Made by a program: the position numbers and the translations under genes. Positions 21,786 through 34,661 of a stretch of DNA of 64,000 nucleotides are shown one piece after another. The notes beneath the pieces were generated by a model, which worked only from the letters and a program-made list of their open reading frames with translations, had not been told where the DNA came from and did not search any database. Numbering within the stretch: position 1 is the first letter of the stretch; each line of letters opens with the position of its first letter. Source of the stretch: Akebia trifoliata (taxonomy: Eukaryota > Streptophyta > Magnoliopsida > Ranunculales > Lardizabalaceae); NCBI GenBank assembly GCA_017979445.1, contig CM030710.1:16850248-16914247 (forward strand). The letters are read 5' to 3'.

Positions 21786-23147
21786 TGTAATACCTCGAAT
21801 TTTCAACTCGTATCTCGAAGAAGTCAAAAGGTGATATTTTGAGGAAAATACCGAAGAAGAAAATTAGAGTAAAATACTCGAATATTGTTTCGTTCATTTT
21901 TAATAAAATTTGACTCTATCATTGGATTTAAAAAGGTTGAAATATATACTTTAGCCTGTAAGCAAGTTCGAATTGGAGCTCGGATGAAAAAGCTACAAAA
22001 ATCATCGAATTTCGTGTTGGATGGGACCCAAAATAATAAATTTTTGTTAGAGCGAGAATTAAAAAAATTCAACAGCACCATGAAATCCAATATAAAAAAT
22101 TATTCAAAATGGAATACTCATATGTCATTTTTCGAGTTCGAATGATCAGAATTTCGTCAAAAAAAAAGACTAGAATATGTCAAAAATGCCCCCAACTCTT
22201 GTTTAAAAGAAAGATATCTTTCTTTTATTTCATTTCTTTCTCTCTTCTCTAAAGAACTTAAATCAGCCATTCATCTACCCTAGGGATTCTCGACAAGATC
22301 CCTCTTAATCAAGTCCGAGTTGAACCTCGACAAATAAGGCAAAGTCGTCGGCGTTGTCAAGCTCCACGTGCTCACCCCATCCAACCTCCAATTCCTTTTC
22401 ATTCTCTTGGATTCTCATCAAACAGCAAAAGGATTTTGATTTTACCCATTTAGAGACTCACCCATTTAGAAGAAGGGTCGTCCATCATCATAAGAGGGGG
22501 AATAACACCTTCATCGAGGGTTTCGCAACCAAATCGATTCGTTTGGCACTCAAGTTCAACTGAATTCAAAGTTCTGGACCACCGATCCTTGATTTCCAAG
22601 TTAGCGTATCGTGTCCAACAACCACAAGTATAAGGGACTCTCGATTGTTATTAATAACCGTAGATTTCAAAAAATTACATTTATGGATGTTTCAAAACTT
22701 ATGTTGTGTTTTAAAAATCGAAGAATGTCGTTGTAATTGTTTCAAATTCATGCTAGAACTAATGTATTTGATGTATTTTATCATGATTTAAATATTAGAT
22801 CTGTAGGTGGGTTATTAGAATCGAAAACTAGTGAAAAACTCGAAGAAACGATGAAAAAAATGAAAAATTCATGAAATTTCAACATTCTGATGGTTCCACC
22901 GTGAGCCGTCGTACTCTAGTCACAGTGCCACCGTGAAAATCACAAAGTTTCTGAATTTTTTTTTTTATATTATTTTTGGATTCATCATGCTTTTAATATG
23001 CCAAAACGATTACTTATGGGCCCCGTAACTCTTTCAAATGAGCCGGGAAAAAAATAAATAAAATTTTGTCATGACGGGAATGTTTCAAGAATTCGTGTGA
23101 TATCTTATACATTACTTTGAATTAGATTACAAAATTACATGGCCCTT

Positions 23148-24347
23148 TGGTGAGACTATCATTGTTCTTCCCACCAGAGTTAATATTAATCTTACTTTTA
23201 TCTTACTTGTGGGGTAAGTAGGGATCGAACCCATGAGAAAGAGGGAGTAGAGTTAAGCTAAGAGGATAAAATTTGAACTAACCAAAAGAAATTAAACCTG
23301 TTTTTCTCTGTATTTTTGAACTTATCAATAAAATTTAAAGTTGCTAGAAAATTAACCAAAGTAAATGAAATTCAAAGCAAGTAAACTTATGAAATTAAAG
23401 CACCATTGGAGGTGGATTTACTTAGAACATGTTGATGAGCAACTCCTAATCACTAGCATTTTTATAACTCAATCGTAAGGGCTTGGTGTTAGCTCCTTAG
23501 ATCGAAAAATTTAGCAAATAAAATCAAATGAGGGAATATAAACAAAGTATAATTTCTTAAACTTCCTACTATCAATTATCTAGTTTAAGCATACTTTATC
23601 TTGATCTAATCTAAGCATAAAGTATCTATATTAAGAATAAAGGGTGCAAGAAATCTTAAAGAGAACTCATGAGCATTTTAGATAAAAGAAAGGCATGAAA
23701 CTAAAAACAACACAAAAATTTGCTCTAGGTTTTTCCACTCTCCAATGGAGAAGAGCTTAGCTTAATGTCATTGCAAGAGAGGGAAGATAAGAGATGAAAT
23801 AACTTTTCTTCATTTCATGGAAAAACTTACCAATTCTTCTTATTCTACTTCTTACAAGACTATTTAGTTAAAAAGAAAATACTAGAAGATTTAAATACAA
23901 AAATATAAGAGAAAAGACTAAGAGCCTTAGATTAAAGGAGTCTTGGATGTGAAAACCAAGAGGGATAGATGGTTTCTCTAAAGATTGAAGTTCTATTTAT
24001 AGAAAAAAAATGTATGTAGAAGAGTCTAAAAGTAGCATCTACTTTTCTTTGCACAAAAAGACAAAAAATGAGAATATGAGTTAAGGATTAGGGCATTCCA
24101 AAGTGATCCCAAATACTTTTGCCTTGAGATTTTGATTCCAAAATGTTTATCTTTTGCACAAGAAACACACGTAATTAGATTTATCTAGTAAATGAATTTA
24201 TTTATCTATAATAAAGTCTAATTAACATGCAACATGATGTTTCGAGGCTTATCATGATTATTACCTTAATACAGAGAAATAGGGACAAAAATAAAAATAA
24301 ATATCTGGAAAAGGTGTGTATAATTCAGTGTTTCGAGACAATCATCA
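23148..24347 (-). repeat. 3' LTR of the Athila-like element
   Basis: On the minus strand it begins TGATGATTGTCTCG and ends GATAGTCTCACCA, 1200 bp. It aligns along its whole length with 34662-35875. A TATA box (TATAAATA on the minus strand) lies at 23994-24001. Confidence 0.85.
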
Positions 24348-24366
24348 CACCCTTAAACTTACCTTT
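24348..24366 (-). promoter_or_regulatory. putative polypurine tract of the Athila-like element
   Basis: On the minus strand the purine-rich AAGGTAAGTTTAAGGGTG runs directly into the LTR start. It is interrupted by a few T residues, so it is a weaker tract than those of the other elements here. Confidence 0.5.
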
Positions 24367-25690
24367 TTTCTAGTCCCTAGAAAATAAAACTGTCACTTTC
24401 ACAGGTACTTTAACTGCATTTAGTTAATGCAGCAAGTCCTTGAACCGCTGGGTTACTCCTAGTGGACGAGTTTGACTCATGAAGGTTTGTAGAAAATATA
24501 CCCACAAAATTAAAAATAACTTTGAAGTAAAAATAGTCAAAATCAAAACTTATATTGAAAAGCACAAGTCTTTTTTTTTTCTTTTTGATTTTGTCAGTCA
24601 ATTTGAAGTAATGCTTGGTAGAGTCCCAACTCTTATTTCTCTACGACAAAATTTAGACTTAAATTGACCTTTGAGCGATAGTGGTTCTAACTCAAAAATT
24701 TAAGATATTCGATTTCCTAGGATGAGTTTCAACCTTCTAATTACTCAAGAATAGCTGGAGTAACTTAGGATTCAATTCTAAAATTAGCATCCTGTCTAGG
24801 GTAGTGAAAAGTATGGGCATTCACTTTAATACCTCTAAGGGACTTTATCTGTGATATTCCAGTATACTTACATTTTTACACTTGATGGTTTTCACCCTAC
24901 TGAAACTTCACATAAACTTTTGGATCTTTGATTTTTTTTAGATGTCTTTTTTTTTCTATTACTTCTTCACTCTTTTTCTAAAAAAAGTAGGCAGTCCTTT
25001 TCAAGGTACCCAATCTAATTTAATGGTTATTGTACAAGGTGTATACAATCCAGTTCTATTTTTCTTCTAATTAGCCAACCAATTGAACAAGGAAGTCAAA
25101 GTTCATCAAACCCAATTTTTTCTTAAACTCTAGGTAGAAAGAAGGTAACAAGCTCTCTTAATACAATCTAGACTCTTGGTAACCTTATTAGAAGTGATTA
25201 TAAACCAAAATATAACTTTGCTCTAACTTTTGTCTAAGAGAAACACAAATAGGGACTCCAGATCATAGCTTCCAATGAAAAACTGATTAAATATATTTAA
25301 CTAAGTGCTTTAAGATACAAGCTAAGATTTTGAACAAAATACAACAAAGTCGCCAATCAAATATTTTTCAAATTTTTTTTTTAATGAAATAAGAAAATAA
25401 TAAATGGAAATCCGACCCATAAACCCCCAAACTTAAACATTATATTGTCCTCAATATTTCAACATATATATGCAAAGGTAAAATTGAAAGTGATAAAATG
25501 AAATGAAGTAGGTTAGATAACACCTATGAAAGACCCTACAGTCCTGTTGATATCTAACACAATGTCCCCTAAAGTGCGTGGGTTGCCTCCCAGAAGTACT
25601 AAGTTTAGTGTCTTTAGCCAGACGAAAACATAGTTAATTTTGATAGATTGGATCATCGAGGAGAAGAACTTCATCCTGCTAAACATACTC
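24367..25690 (-). other. 3' region of the Athila-like element, no ORF recognised
   Basis: About 1.3 kb lie between the integrase end and the polypurine tract. Many Athila elements carry an envelope-like ORF here. I see only short frames with many stops and nothing that looks like a signal peptide followed by a transmembrane segment. The region is AT-rich with T runs. Confidence 0.5.
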
Positions 25691-26348
25691 AAGAAAAGGT
25701 TTGAGACGTTGGCCATTCACTTTAAAAGTGGATCCGTCCTTAGGATTAAGAACTTCAACAGTACCATGGGGGTAGACTATTTGAATAATAAATGGACCAG
25801 TCCATCGAGAGTAAAATTTTCTTGAAAAAAATGGAGTCGATTATCATACAAAAAAATTCTTTGATTGGGAATAAAATTTCTTCTAAGAATGTGCCTATTG
25901 TGAAAAAATTTGGTACGCTCTTTGTACCTTTTGGCACAATCATACGAGTCATTTCTAATCTCTTAACTCGTCTAGTTTTAACTTTCACTTCTCACCGGCT
26001 TTATCAAAATTAAAGTTGAGGCGCTTGATCGCCCAATACGCACGATACTCAAGTTCTACAAAGAGATGATAAGCCTTGCCAAAAACTAACCTGTAGGGAG
26101 ACATCCCTATGGGTGTGTTGAATGCAGTCTTATACGCCCATAGTGAATCACTCAATCTCAAAGACCAATCTTTTATTGAAAGATTGACTATTTTTTTAAG
26201 ATGGTCTTTATTTTCCTATTAGAAATCTCCACTTGCCTACTTGTTTATGGGTGGTAAGGTGTTGCAACCTTATGCGTTATGAAGTATTTCTTCATCAATG
26301 CAGTAAAGATCTTGTTGCAAAAATACAAGCCACCATCACTTATGATAG
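25690..26348 (-). pseudogene. pol: Athila-type integrase, C-terminal part
   Basis: On the minus strand from 26348: TIISDGGLYFCNKIFTALMK (second catalytic Asp), then KVATPYHP, a stop where the family has Gln, and [10 protein letters not shown] (catalytic Glu). Next come [20 protein letters not shown] and a C-terminal region with HNRHILRRNF. It continues directly from the half at 28613-29188; the two were separated by the solo LTR at 26349-28612. Stop codons make it non-functional independently of that insertion. Confidence 0.85.
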
Positions 26349-26541
26349 TGTAGACATGAAATGTTCACAATGAACTTCAATACTACATTGTTTGGAGTCG
26401 CCACCATTCTTTTTTGAAATGGGTGTGAATGGGCACCCGGATTGATTCTTTTGAAAACCATTTTTTTTCATGGCATTGTAGTGACTCTCATATGTTGGAA
26501 AGGGCACGGTCTACCTAAGATCTAGGTAAGGAGGTCCGGTT

Positions 26542-26575
26542 AGAGGATGGGAAGGTGTTAGGCACCCCATCCTCT
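26542..26575 (-). other. conserved LTR hairpin, family D copy 1
   Basis: A perfect 10-bp stem: AGAGGATGGG (26542-26551) with CCCATCCTCT (26566-26575). In the element's sense the loop contains TGCCTAACACCTT, the same as in family 1, while the stem bases are entirely different. Confidence 0.75.
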
Positions 26576-27489
26576 CCACCAAAGGTGGTTACCTTGCTTG
26601 GCCATTTTATTTTGTAAAAAATTCAAGAAAACAAATATTAAAATGCATGAGAATGTATGGTAAGAGTGGTGTGTGCATTAAGTGGAATATTCCCTTAACA
26701 AAGGGTTTTTGATTTTTAACATGACATTAGGGGCATTCTATGGAAAAGAATGACCCATGTAGCCACATTAAATTTATGAATATGAATGTAGGTTTGAACT
26801 TTTAGAGAGACTCCATGATGGAGTTCCCTTAAGGCCACAACCATGATGCATGTATGCATTGCTAGAAACTTAGTGTTTCACCCCATCAAGAGGGTGACAC
26901 ATTTCTTCATCATTGCCATGCATAGGTGAGTGTGTGCATTGTGTACAATATGATGCATGAGATTGAGGTGAAAAGGGCTTCAACCCCCATCCTTTCGATC
27001 GAACCTTAGTCCAATCTACCGGGGATGGGAGAGGGTATACATTACATCCTAAGACTTTCTAAAAATAAAATAAAGAGAGGGTTAGAAGAAGAGAATGCAA
27101 ACTTTGAAATAAGTAAACTACATCTTAAACCCTACCTTGTCCCTTGATGGTGAACTTGGACCTTGAAGAGTAGGCTTGAGAGATGAATGAGATGGTTAAG
27201 GGTTGAGTTGAAGTTTAGAAGATGAGAGAATGAGTAGGAATTTTTGTAGAGTTTTAGGTTGAGAGATGGGGGCTTGAGAGCATGAGTTGTTAATAGGAAA
27301 TGAGGGTATTTATAGAGTTTTTGGAGAACTTTTGGGGATAAAGTGGTCCAACCCTAAAAATAAAGAACATGGACATGAGATTTAGGTTATTTCTTTTTGG
27401 ATTTTCCATTTGTATGAGGGTAAAGATGACATTTGTGAAGAAACCCTAAAAGCATGCTTTGATCCTTGGTTTTTTGGTAAATAGAGGTG

Positions 27490-27912
27490 AGAGAACAAAA
27501 GTACTTTTGGGAGGATGAATGGGGGAGTGACATGTGTAAAGGTGGAGTGGTAGGTAAAAAGTAGATCTTGGTTTATTTGTAAATAACTCATAAAGCAAGG
27601 GTGGAAGTGTAGTTTTGAAATGGACCAATGGGAAAACAAAAGCACATTTGGGAGGGTGAATAGGAGGATGACATGTGTAAAGGTGAAGTGGTAGGTGAAA
27701 AGTAGACTTTGGTTCATTTGTAAATAACTCATAAAGCAAGGGTGGAAGTGTAGTTTTGAAATGGACCAATGGGAAAACAAAAGCACATTTGGGAGGGTGA
27801 ATAGGAGGATGACATGTGTAAAGGTGAAGTGGTAGGTGAAAAGTAGACTTTGGTTCATTTGTAAATAACTCATAAAGCAAGGGTAGAAGTATATTTTTGA
27901 AATGGACCAATG
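27490..27912 (-). repeat. three tandem 141-bp repeats in the solo LTR
   Basis: Copies at about 27490-27630, 27631-27771 and 27772-27912 lie in U3. The second and third are nearly identical and the first is more diverged. Because 141 is divisible by three, two overlapping long open frames run through them; these look like repeat proteins but are by-products. Confidence 0.9.
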
Positions 27913-28612
27913 GGAGAACTCCATGTATGTACTTGAAGATTCCCACCTTTTGAGGGTATAATGGGAAGTCCTCTCACTTTTATGGATTATTACCAAAGAC
28001 CAAATAACCTTTTTGGTTTGACTAAACTTTTTGAGAAGGGCATTCTTGAGTTTTCACAAAGGAAAAGTTGACCCTCCAATTAGATGATGCATTGGGCATT
28101 GGGGGCTTATGAGGTATCAACATGTGTCATCTTATGAAGGGGTGAGAGGATGGACTTGGAGTGGGTTTGGTATTGGGCTTAGAGAATGGATTTTGTCTTG
28201 GGCTTAGGTTGGGCTAGAAAATGGATTTAGGTTATGGGTTTAGAATGGCATTGGGTTTTGGGCTTAGGTTGGGCTAGGTAATGGGTTTGAGTAATTGGGT
28301 TTAAGACTAAGAGAATGGGCTTGAATTTAGGTTAAAAGATGGACTTTGTTTTGGGCTTAGATTTGGTTGGGGAGTGGACTATGGTAAGGGTATGGGTAAT
28401 GGATCGATTAATGAAAAATGAACACGAATTGGGAGTGGGTTAGGGACAAGGTTGAGCATGCAAATTATATGACATGATGCATGTATGCATGTATGCATGA
28501 AAATGATGCCAAGTAGCAATGTGGGTCCGTCGAAAATCTTGAGTTCTAAATCGGAATCAATTCGAGGAAATTTGGATCTTCCTATGGGTTCGTGCAAATT
28601 GGGGTGTCTACA

Positions 28613-29190
28613 GATAGCTTGCGGAGTACCGAATCTTGAAAAGGTCGTCTCCTTGTTGAATTTTATCATAACCTTGTGATTGTTTGTTCTACATGCCACA
28701 ACTTCGACCCATTTTGACACGTAGTCAACTGTAACTAGAATGTATTGGTAACCCTAGGAGATAGGAAATGATCTCTTAAAGTCTATACCCCACACGTCAA
28801 AAATTTCGATGATTAAGATATGATTTTGAGGCATTTCATTTTTCTTTGAGATTTTTGCTAATCTCTGACATCTATCACAAGATTTACTAAACTCGTGGGC
28901 ATCACGAAAAATACTAGGTAAAAATAAACCGTCCTGTAAGATTTTCATAGCGGTCTTCTTACAATTGAAGAGCCCTCCGTAGGCATGATTATGGTAAAAC
29001 TCTAGGATATTGACTTGCTCACAGGTTGGAATACAACGTCTAATAATTTGATTGGGACAATACTTAAATAAGTATGGCTCATCCCAGAAATACCATTTTA
29101 TTTTCGACAGAAGACGGAGTTTCTCTTGGCTAGTCATTTCGACTGAAATTGACTTGTAACTAGGTAGTTGACAATGTCCACATACCATAG
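28613..29190 (-). pseudogene. pol: Athila-type integrase, N-terminal and core start
   Basis: On the minus strand: the HHCC zinc-binding region EFYHNHAYGG...KSCDRCQR, then IFDVWGIDFKRSFPIS with the first catalytic Asp (about 28760-28800). TVDYVSKWVEVVACRTNN and ETTFSRFGTPQAI follow up to 28613, where the solo LTR interrupts the frame. The next codons of the same protein are found at 26348. Confidence 0.9.
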
Positions 29191-29690
29191 AGCATTGGCT
29201 TAAAAGATTTGTATAAGTTACTCATCGAGAAAGGATTCAGAGATGGGCAAGGACCCCTTAGATGGCTTATTAAATATCCTAGACAAGTGATTAGCTACAA
29301 CATTTTCTGCCCCCATTTTATCTCGGATCTCGAAATCAAACTCTTGTAGAAGTAAAATCCAACAGATTAACCTTGCTTTAGCATCTTTCTTTGATAGAAA
29401 GTACTTCAATTCTGTGTGGTCTGTGTAGATCACTACTTTAGATCCTATGAGGTAAGGGTGAAATTTTTCAACGGCATAAACCACAGCTAGTATTTCCTTC
29501 TCTGTTGTAGAGTAGTTAAGCTGAGTATCGTTAAGGGTTTTATTAGCATATTGGATAACATGAGGTTGCTTTTTAATTCACTAACCCAAAACAGTGTCTA
29601 TTGCAGAATCCAAAGCATCACACATAACTTCGAATGGAATGCTCTAGTTTGGAGGTTGAATAATGGGTGTCGGACTTGAGCTTGTTGGGC
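29191..29690 (-). pseudogene. pol: Athila-type RNase H
   Basis: Minus-strand frames read FEVMCDALDSAIDTVLG (about 29630-29590), [20 protein letters not shown], then [40 protein letters not shown] and [12 protein letters not shown]. The order and motifs are those of the Ty3/gypsy RNase H domain between RT and integrase. Stop codons and frame changes occur, for example near 29578. Confidence 0.85.
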
Positions 29691-30460
29691 GCAGAGAGAC
29701 ATGACTCTAAAAAGTCAAAAGGAACATCCTTTCCCAATAGTTCACATAAAGTCTTCGAAATTTTCCCAAAATCTTTAATGAATCTACGATAAAAATCGCA
29801 TGGCCTAGGAATGACCTAATTTCTTTGACTGTTCTAGGAGGTGATAATTTTTCAATTAAACCTACCTTCGTCTTATCTACCTCAATCCTTTTAGCAGAAA
29901 TAATGTTTCTTAACACAATCTCCAATGTTACCATGAAATGGTAGTTTTCCCAATTGAGGACTAGATTGACCTCTTTGCAACATACAAGGATAAAATTCAA
30001 GTGATGGAAATACTCCTCAAAACTTGATCCGAAAACTGAAAAATCATCCATGAACACTTCGAGATATCTTTCTAGCATGTCGAAAAATATACTCATCATG
30101 TACCTCTGAAAACTAGCGGGTGCATTGCACAATCCAAAAGGCATGTGACAATACATGAAAGTTCTGAAGGGGCAGGTGAAAGTTATTTTCTCTTGATCGA
30201 CTGGAGCAACGGGTATCTGGTTATATCCAGAACAACCATATAAAAAGCAATAGTAAGAATGTCCTGCTAGACACTCTAACATTTGATCAATGAAAGATAA
30301 AGGAAAATGATCATTAGGAGTCATCGAATTGAGTTTCCTATAATCGATACACACTCTCCATCCTTTTGGATTTGAGTGGGAAATAATTTGTTGTTTTGAT
30401 TCACTACCACAGTGATACCAGACTTCTTAGGAATTACTTGTATAGGACTCACTCAACGAC
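29691..30460 (-). pseudogene. pol: Athila-type reverse transcriptase
   Basis: Long minus-strand frame 29707-30354 with MCIDYRKLNSMTPNDHFPLS, then CSGYNQIPVAPVDQEKITFT, MPFGLCNAPASFQRYM and the catalytic motif FMDDFSVFG. The usual LDGYSGYNQI is damaged (YGCSGYNQI), so one conserved Asp is lost. The N-terminal lead-in MKLLDVGIIYPISDSR lies just upstream at about 30455-30510, in a different frame. Confidence 0.9.
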
Positions 30461-31640
30461 TATCAGAGATTGGGTAGATAATACCCACATCTAGCAATTT
30501 CATCACTTCCATCCGAACAATGTCTTTTATAACAGGATTTAGCCATCTCTGAGGTTCTAAGGAAGACTTAGCGAAATCCTCTAGACTAATATGGTGCATC
30601 ACCACAGATGGACTAGTTCCCTTAATGTTAGTTATGGTCCAACCAATAGCTTCTTGATGTTCTCTTAATACTCTTAACAACTTTCCCTCTTGGACTTCAT
30701 TGAGGTGAGAGGAAATGATCACAGGCAAGGATTGATTCTTGCTAAGAAATGCATATCTTAAGGTTTCTAGAAGCAACTTGAGTTCTAATTTTGGAGGCTC
30801 AACATGGGAAGGAATAAGATTGGATGTGTACACAGGAAAACTTTCAGCTTTTGCGTGCCACCGCATAGAATCTAAGAGTGGAACGGATTCAAGCAAAGCA
30901 TTGACTTCGCCTATAGACTCTTCTACGTCCAAGTCAAGGCCAAAGTAAGCCAAACATTTCGTTAGGAGATCAGAGTACCCTAACTCTTGATACGTTTGAT
31001 TAACTAGCGTATCTATCATGTTTACTTCCTCCATACCGTCATCTATATCAATTTCTTGGAAATTATAGAAGACGTTCAGTTTCACTTTCATATCCGCAAA
31101 TACTAAAATTATAATTCCGCTTCTACAACGAATGACTGCGCCAGATGTGACTAAGAATGGACGTCCTAAGATGGTAGGAATATGACTATTTGAATTGATG
31201 ACTGGCTCTATATCTAAAACAACAAAGTTAATAAGAAAGTAGAAATCTTTGACTTTAACTATCACATCCTCAACTATATCCTTTGAAATTTTTATAAACC
31301 TATCAACTAGACTCAACGTGATATCTATGGGTTTCAAAACCTCCAAACCTAATTGTTTATAAATTGAATATGGTAAAAAGTTCACACTAGCCCTAAGTCT
31401 AAGAGACATTTCTCGATCACTTGATTTTCAATGTGAATGGAAATTATCGGATATCCAAGATCCTTAAATTTTGGTGCAATCATTTGTTGGATGAGCGACG
31501 AAGCTTGGGTTATGATGATAATTTTATGAGAAAATGGTATTTTCCTTTTAACTGTGGTCAAATCCTTTAGGAATTTCGTATAAGAAGATATCTGCTTAAT
31601 GGCATATAAGAATGGGATATTGATATGCACATTTTGGAAG
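30461..31640 (-). pseudogene. pol: Athila-type protease and linker
   Basis: The minus strand at 31382-31630 reads YTKFLKDLTTVKRKIPFSHK and ends ...CLLDLGLV, which is the start of the aspartic protease with the family's DLGA motif. The next frame (30453-31409) starts with ASVNFLPYSIYKQLGLEVLK and continues HIPTILGRPFLVTSGAVI. The two frames overlap by 28 bases, so the active site is split by a frameshift. Confidence 0.85.
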
Positions 31641-33373
31641 ACTTCTAAGATACCCTCAAACTGCTTACCTTTTTTTGGAGTCTCTAAGATGATGGGGAAA
31701 TGAAACTTTTGGAATTGACAAGATGATGGGAGGATTTTCTAAACCTTTCTCTTTCTCTTTTGGAGACTCTATAACTTCTTTTTGAACTTTGTCCTTCTCT
31801 AAGACTTTTTCTCCCTTGTCAATAAGTTGGACCTTGCTGTCCACCTTCTTTCTCGAACGTAAGGTGTGGATAGCCTGGACTGAGTCTTATGAAGCTCCAG
31901 AATGACTTCCTACTTCGTATGGATCCTTCAATTCATTTGGAATCGAAGGTTGGCCTCTAGGGTTAGGGATAGTCTGACTAGGAAATTGACCTCTCTCTCT
32001 CCCACTTAAGAAGAGTGCTAACTGCCCCAATTGAACTTCCATCTTAGCTATAGATTACAAAGTGACCTGGTTAATCTAAGTTTGATTTTGATGGGTTTGC
32101 TATTGAGTTTGGATGAACTATTGTTGCTACCTCATCAACTCGGCAATCATAGATTCTAAGGACAACTGTTGTTGGGCAGGTTACTAGTAATTGGTCATGA
32201 GATCTGGTATGATGGCTCTATAATCTGTAGATTGTTGGGATTGATAAGGAACTTGAGAAACAATGGCTTGATTTGTGGAAGAACCAAATTGCCTAGGAAA
32301 ACTCCTATTGTAACCTTACTGACCACTAGATTGAATAGATTCATTCTGTTTGTATGAGAAATTAGGATAGAACCTATTATCTGGGTGATACGTTTGGCTA
32401 AAAGAGTTTGAACTTGGCTTCCTAAAAGTACTATAGCCATTAATCGCATTTGCTTGTTCAGCTTTGATTTGAGGCAAGTTGAGACAACACTTGATCAAAT
32501 GGTCGTTGCCGTCGCATATGACGTACAAAGAACTCGATTCGATAACCACTTGCAAATTGTACGAGAATCTAAGTGAGGTTTCGATGCTGAGATGGTAAAG
32601 GCATCTAACTTCTTCGTGAGACTATTCATCCCACTCACTAGACTCGACATGACATTTTTGAGATCAGGGTCTGCCTTCATCTCATACATGTCTGTCTCCC
32701 TAATCGGATCATCTCTATCAAACTCTTCCTGGTTAGTACTCTAATTTTGAACACTCTCGACAAATTCTACGAGGAAATCATATGCTTGGTTGGGAGTCTG
32801 GTTCATGAATTGACCTTTATGCATGACTCGACTAAGTTACGTTGATTGATTTTAATCCTCTATAAAAACTTTGCACCAACTGTGCTTTGTCAATATCATG
32901 GTGTGGGCACTTGACCAATAAATCATTGAATCTTTTTCAAGTTTGGGAAAATTTATCATCAGGATGGGTTCTAAAACTTGTAATGGAGTCCTTCATTTTC
33001 TCAGTTTTGACATGGGGTAGAATTTGACCATAAATTTCTTGGATAGAACATCCTAGGTGACTATGGAATTGGGTGCTAGGAAGTTCAACCACGCAGCAGC
33101 GTGGTCTTCCAGGGATAACAGGAACAGAATAAGCTTGATACTCTCCTCATCTAGATTATGATTTCTAAAAGTTTGACATATAGTCAAGAATCGATTAAGG
33201 TGGGTGTAAGGTTGTTTACGCTCTAAACCGTGGAACTTAGGGAGCATATTGATGGTGGTAGCCCTGATTTCAAACTGAGGTGCATTATTCAATGGTAACA
33301 CAATGCATGTAGGAGGATATGCGAAAGTTGGAGTGAAAAGCTCATTGAAAATTTTCTCTCGATCATCCATCAT
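31641..33373 (-). pseudogene. gag: Athila-type gag
   Basis: It starts near 33373 (MMDDREKIFNELFTPTF...). The core is NMLPKFHGLERKQPYTHLNR and IKLILFLLSLEDHAAAWLNF (33053-33373), clearly Athila-like. Broken frames follow. About 32495-32689 has DPDLKNVMSSLVSGMNSLTK. At 32316-32555 a zinc knuckle reads YVICDGNDHLIKCC, where the first Cys of the CCHC has become Tyr, followed by NGYSTFRKPSSNSFSQTYHP. At least four frame breaks. Confidence 0.85.
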
Positions 33374-34637
33374 AATCTTACGTATCCTACTAATGGTACG
33401 TTTGATCTTGGGATCAAATAGTTCTAATACATTGCTTGTGAACGTCTACCAAACATGTAAATCATACAGTCGATCAAACAATCACGAAAAGAAAAAACTA
33501 GACCTAGATAGGTTGCCTAAAACTAGACAACTCGTAACTAGGTAAAAATAGCACAACTAACCTTCCAACTTTGTTCTATGAAATCAATTTTGAATCATTC
33601 GGATCTCTAGATCGGAGGTGGCGTACAATGCATAAGCAAAGACACTCTTAAATCACCTTCCTTTTTTAAATAGACTGAGTCTATCCCCTCAAAGGACAAG
33701 ATCTTACTAGATACCAAAGATGACCAAGAAGCACAATTGACACAACTTAAAGTGAAATTTCTACTATTGAGTTCGTGGGCCATATAGTCAAGTCTAATTG
33801 ATTTTATTTAATTTAATGGGATGACTAGTGAGTTGATTATCCTAATTAGAGTAAGGAATTGGTAATGACTTCCAATCCTTATCTTATCATGCCATCCTTA
33901 GAATAAGGGTGCTCTTTATTACTTAATTAACTATTCCACGTATGTACAAATTGGAAAAATAACACACAAAAGGAAGGAGTAACCCACTTGCATAGAGAGG
34001 CGTGGGTGTTTCGGAATTATATCCCGTGGTAGATGGGGTGAAGATGATTTGAGTCGACTTAGGCCACCAATTCCAATTTTGGTGTGCGAACTTAAGGAGG
34101 CCTGATGGTATTGTTCACCCGTCGTCATTCCTTAGTCTATTACAATCCAAGTCTTTTTGAATAATTAAAAAAAATTACAAGGAATCCTATACAAGAGTTT
34201 CTAAAATAGAAAAATAAATTTAACTAAAGATTAAAGGAAATTGAAAGAAAAGAAGAAAAAATATATATATACCTGCAAGGAACAAAATAGAAATGTTAGT
34301 AGAAATGATAGTAAATGAACTCAAAAATAGATTCTGACTTATCAAAATCTTGCTAACTTTGTTACATTTTATAGAAAATTTTGTTCTACTCCAAATCGAT
34401 ATACTATAATAGTTATTCGGAGATTAGAGTAGAAAGTTACAGCTAAGTTAAGTTCTGTAATCTAGGATGAAAAAAAAATGGGAATGATTTTTTTTCCAAT
34501 ATTTTTTCTTCTTTCTTTTCTCTTAAAACCTCAAGAACACTTGAACTTACAGCAAGACACCAAAATAAAAAATATAATATAATTAAAATGAAATAAATGA
34601 ATTTTAAATCAAAACTTACCACTACTACCTTTACCTT
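33374..34637 (-). other. leader of the Athila-like element
   Basis: Noncoding region between primer site and gag. The same sequence is seen in the opposite orientation at 39229-40447, for example the stretch around 'gtgatttaagagtg' and 'ggggatagactcagtctat'. No ORF is recognised. Confidence 0.7.
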
Positions 34638-34655
34638 TCCCCAATAGCGGTGCCA
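34638..34655 (-). promoter_or_regulatory. primer binding site of the Athila-like element
   Basis: The minus strand reads TGGCACCGCTATTGGGGA, close to the TGGCGCCGTTGCCGGGGA site (tRNA-Asp) known for Athila elements. A few bases lie between it and the LTR end. Confidence 0.8.
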
Positions 34656-34661
34656 AAACTC

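Larger units (their letters stand above)
26349..28612 (-). mobile_element. solo LTR of Tat-type family D inside the Athila integrase
   Basis: On the minus strand it begins TGTAGACACCCC and ends CATTTCATGTCTACA, 2264 bp, flanked by perfect GATAG duplications (26344-26348 and 28613-28617). No primer site or internal region is present. It carries a minus-strand TATA box (27307-27314), a conserved hairpin (26542-26575) and a GGTGGCGACTCC motif near its end. The last two are shared with family 1 and point to the Tat/Ogre group. A second copy starts near 63003. Confidence 0.9.

Noticed and set aside
24367..25690. A possible envelope-like ORF in the Athila element
   Set aside because: The position fits, but no continuous frame, signal peptide or transmembrane segment could be read.
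27382..27996. 204-residue open frame with three repeats, and a 166-residue frame overlapping it
   Set aside because: It lies inside the U3 part of a solo LTR. The repeat is 141 bp, a multiple of three, so stops are avoided in two frames at once. No domain, and no promoter outside the LTR.
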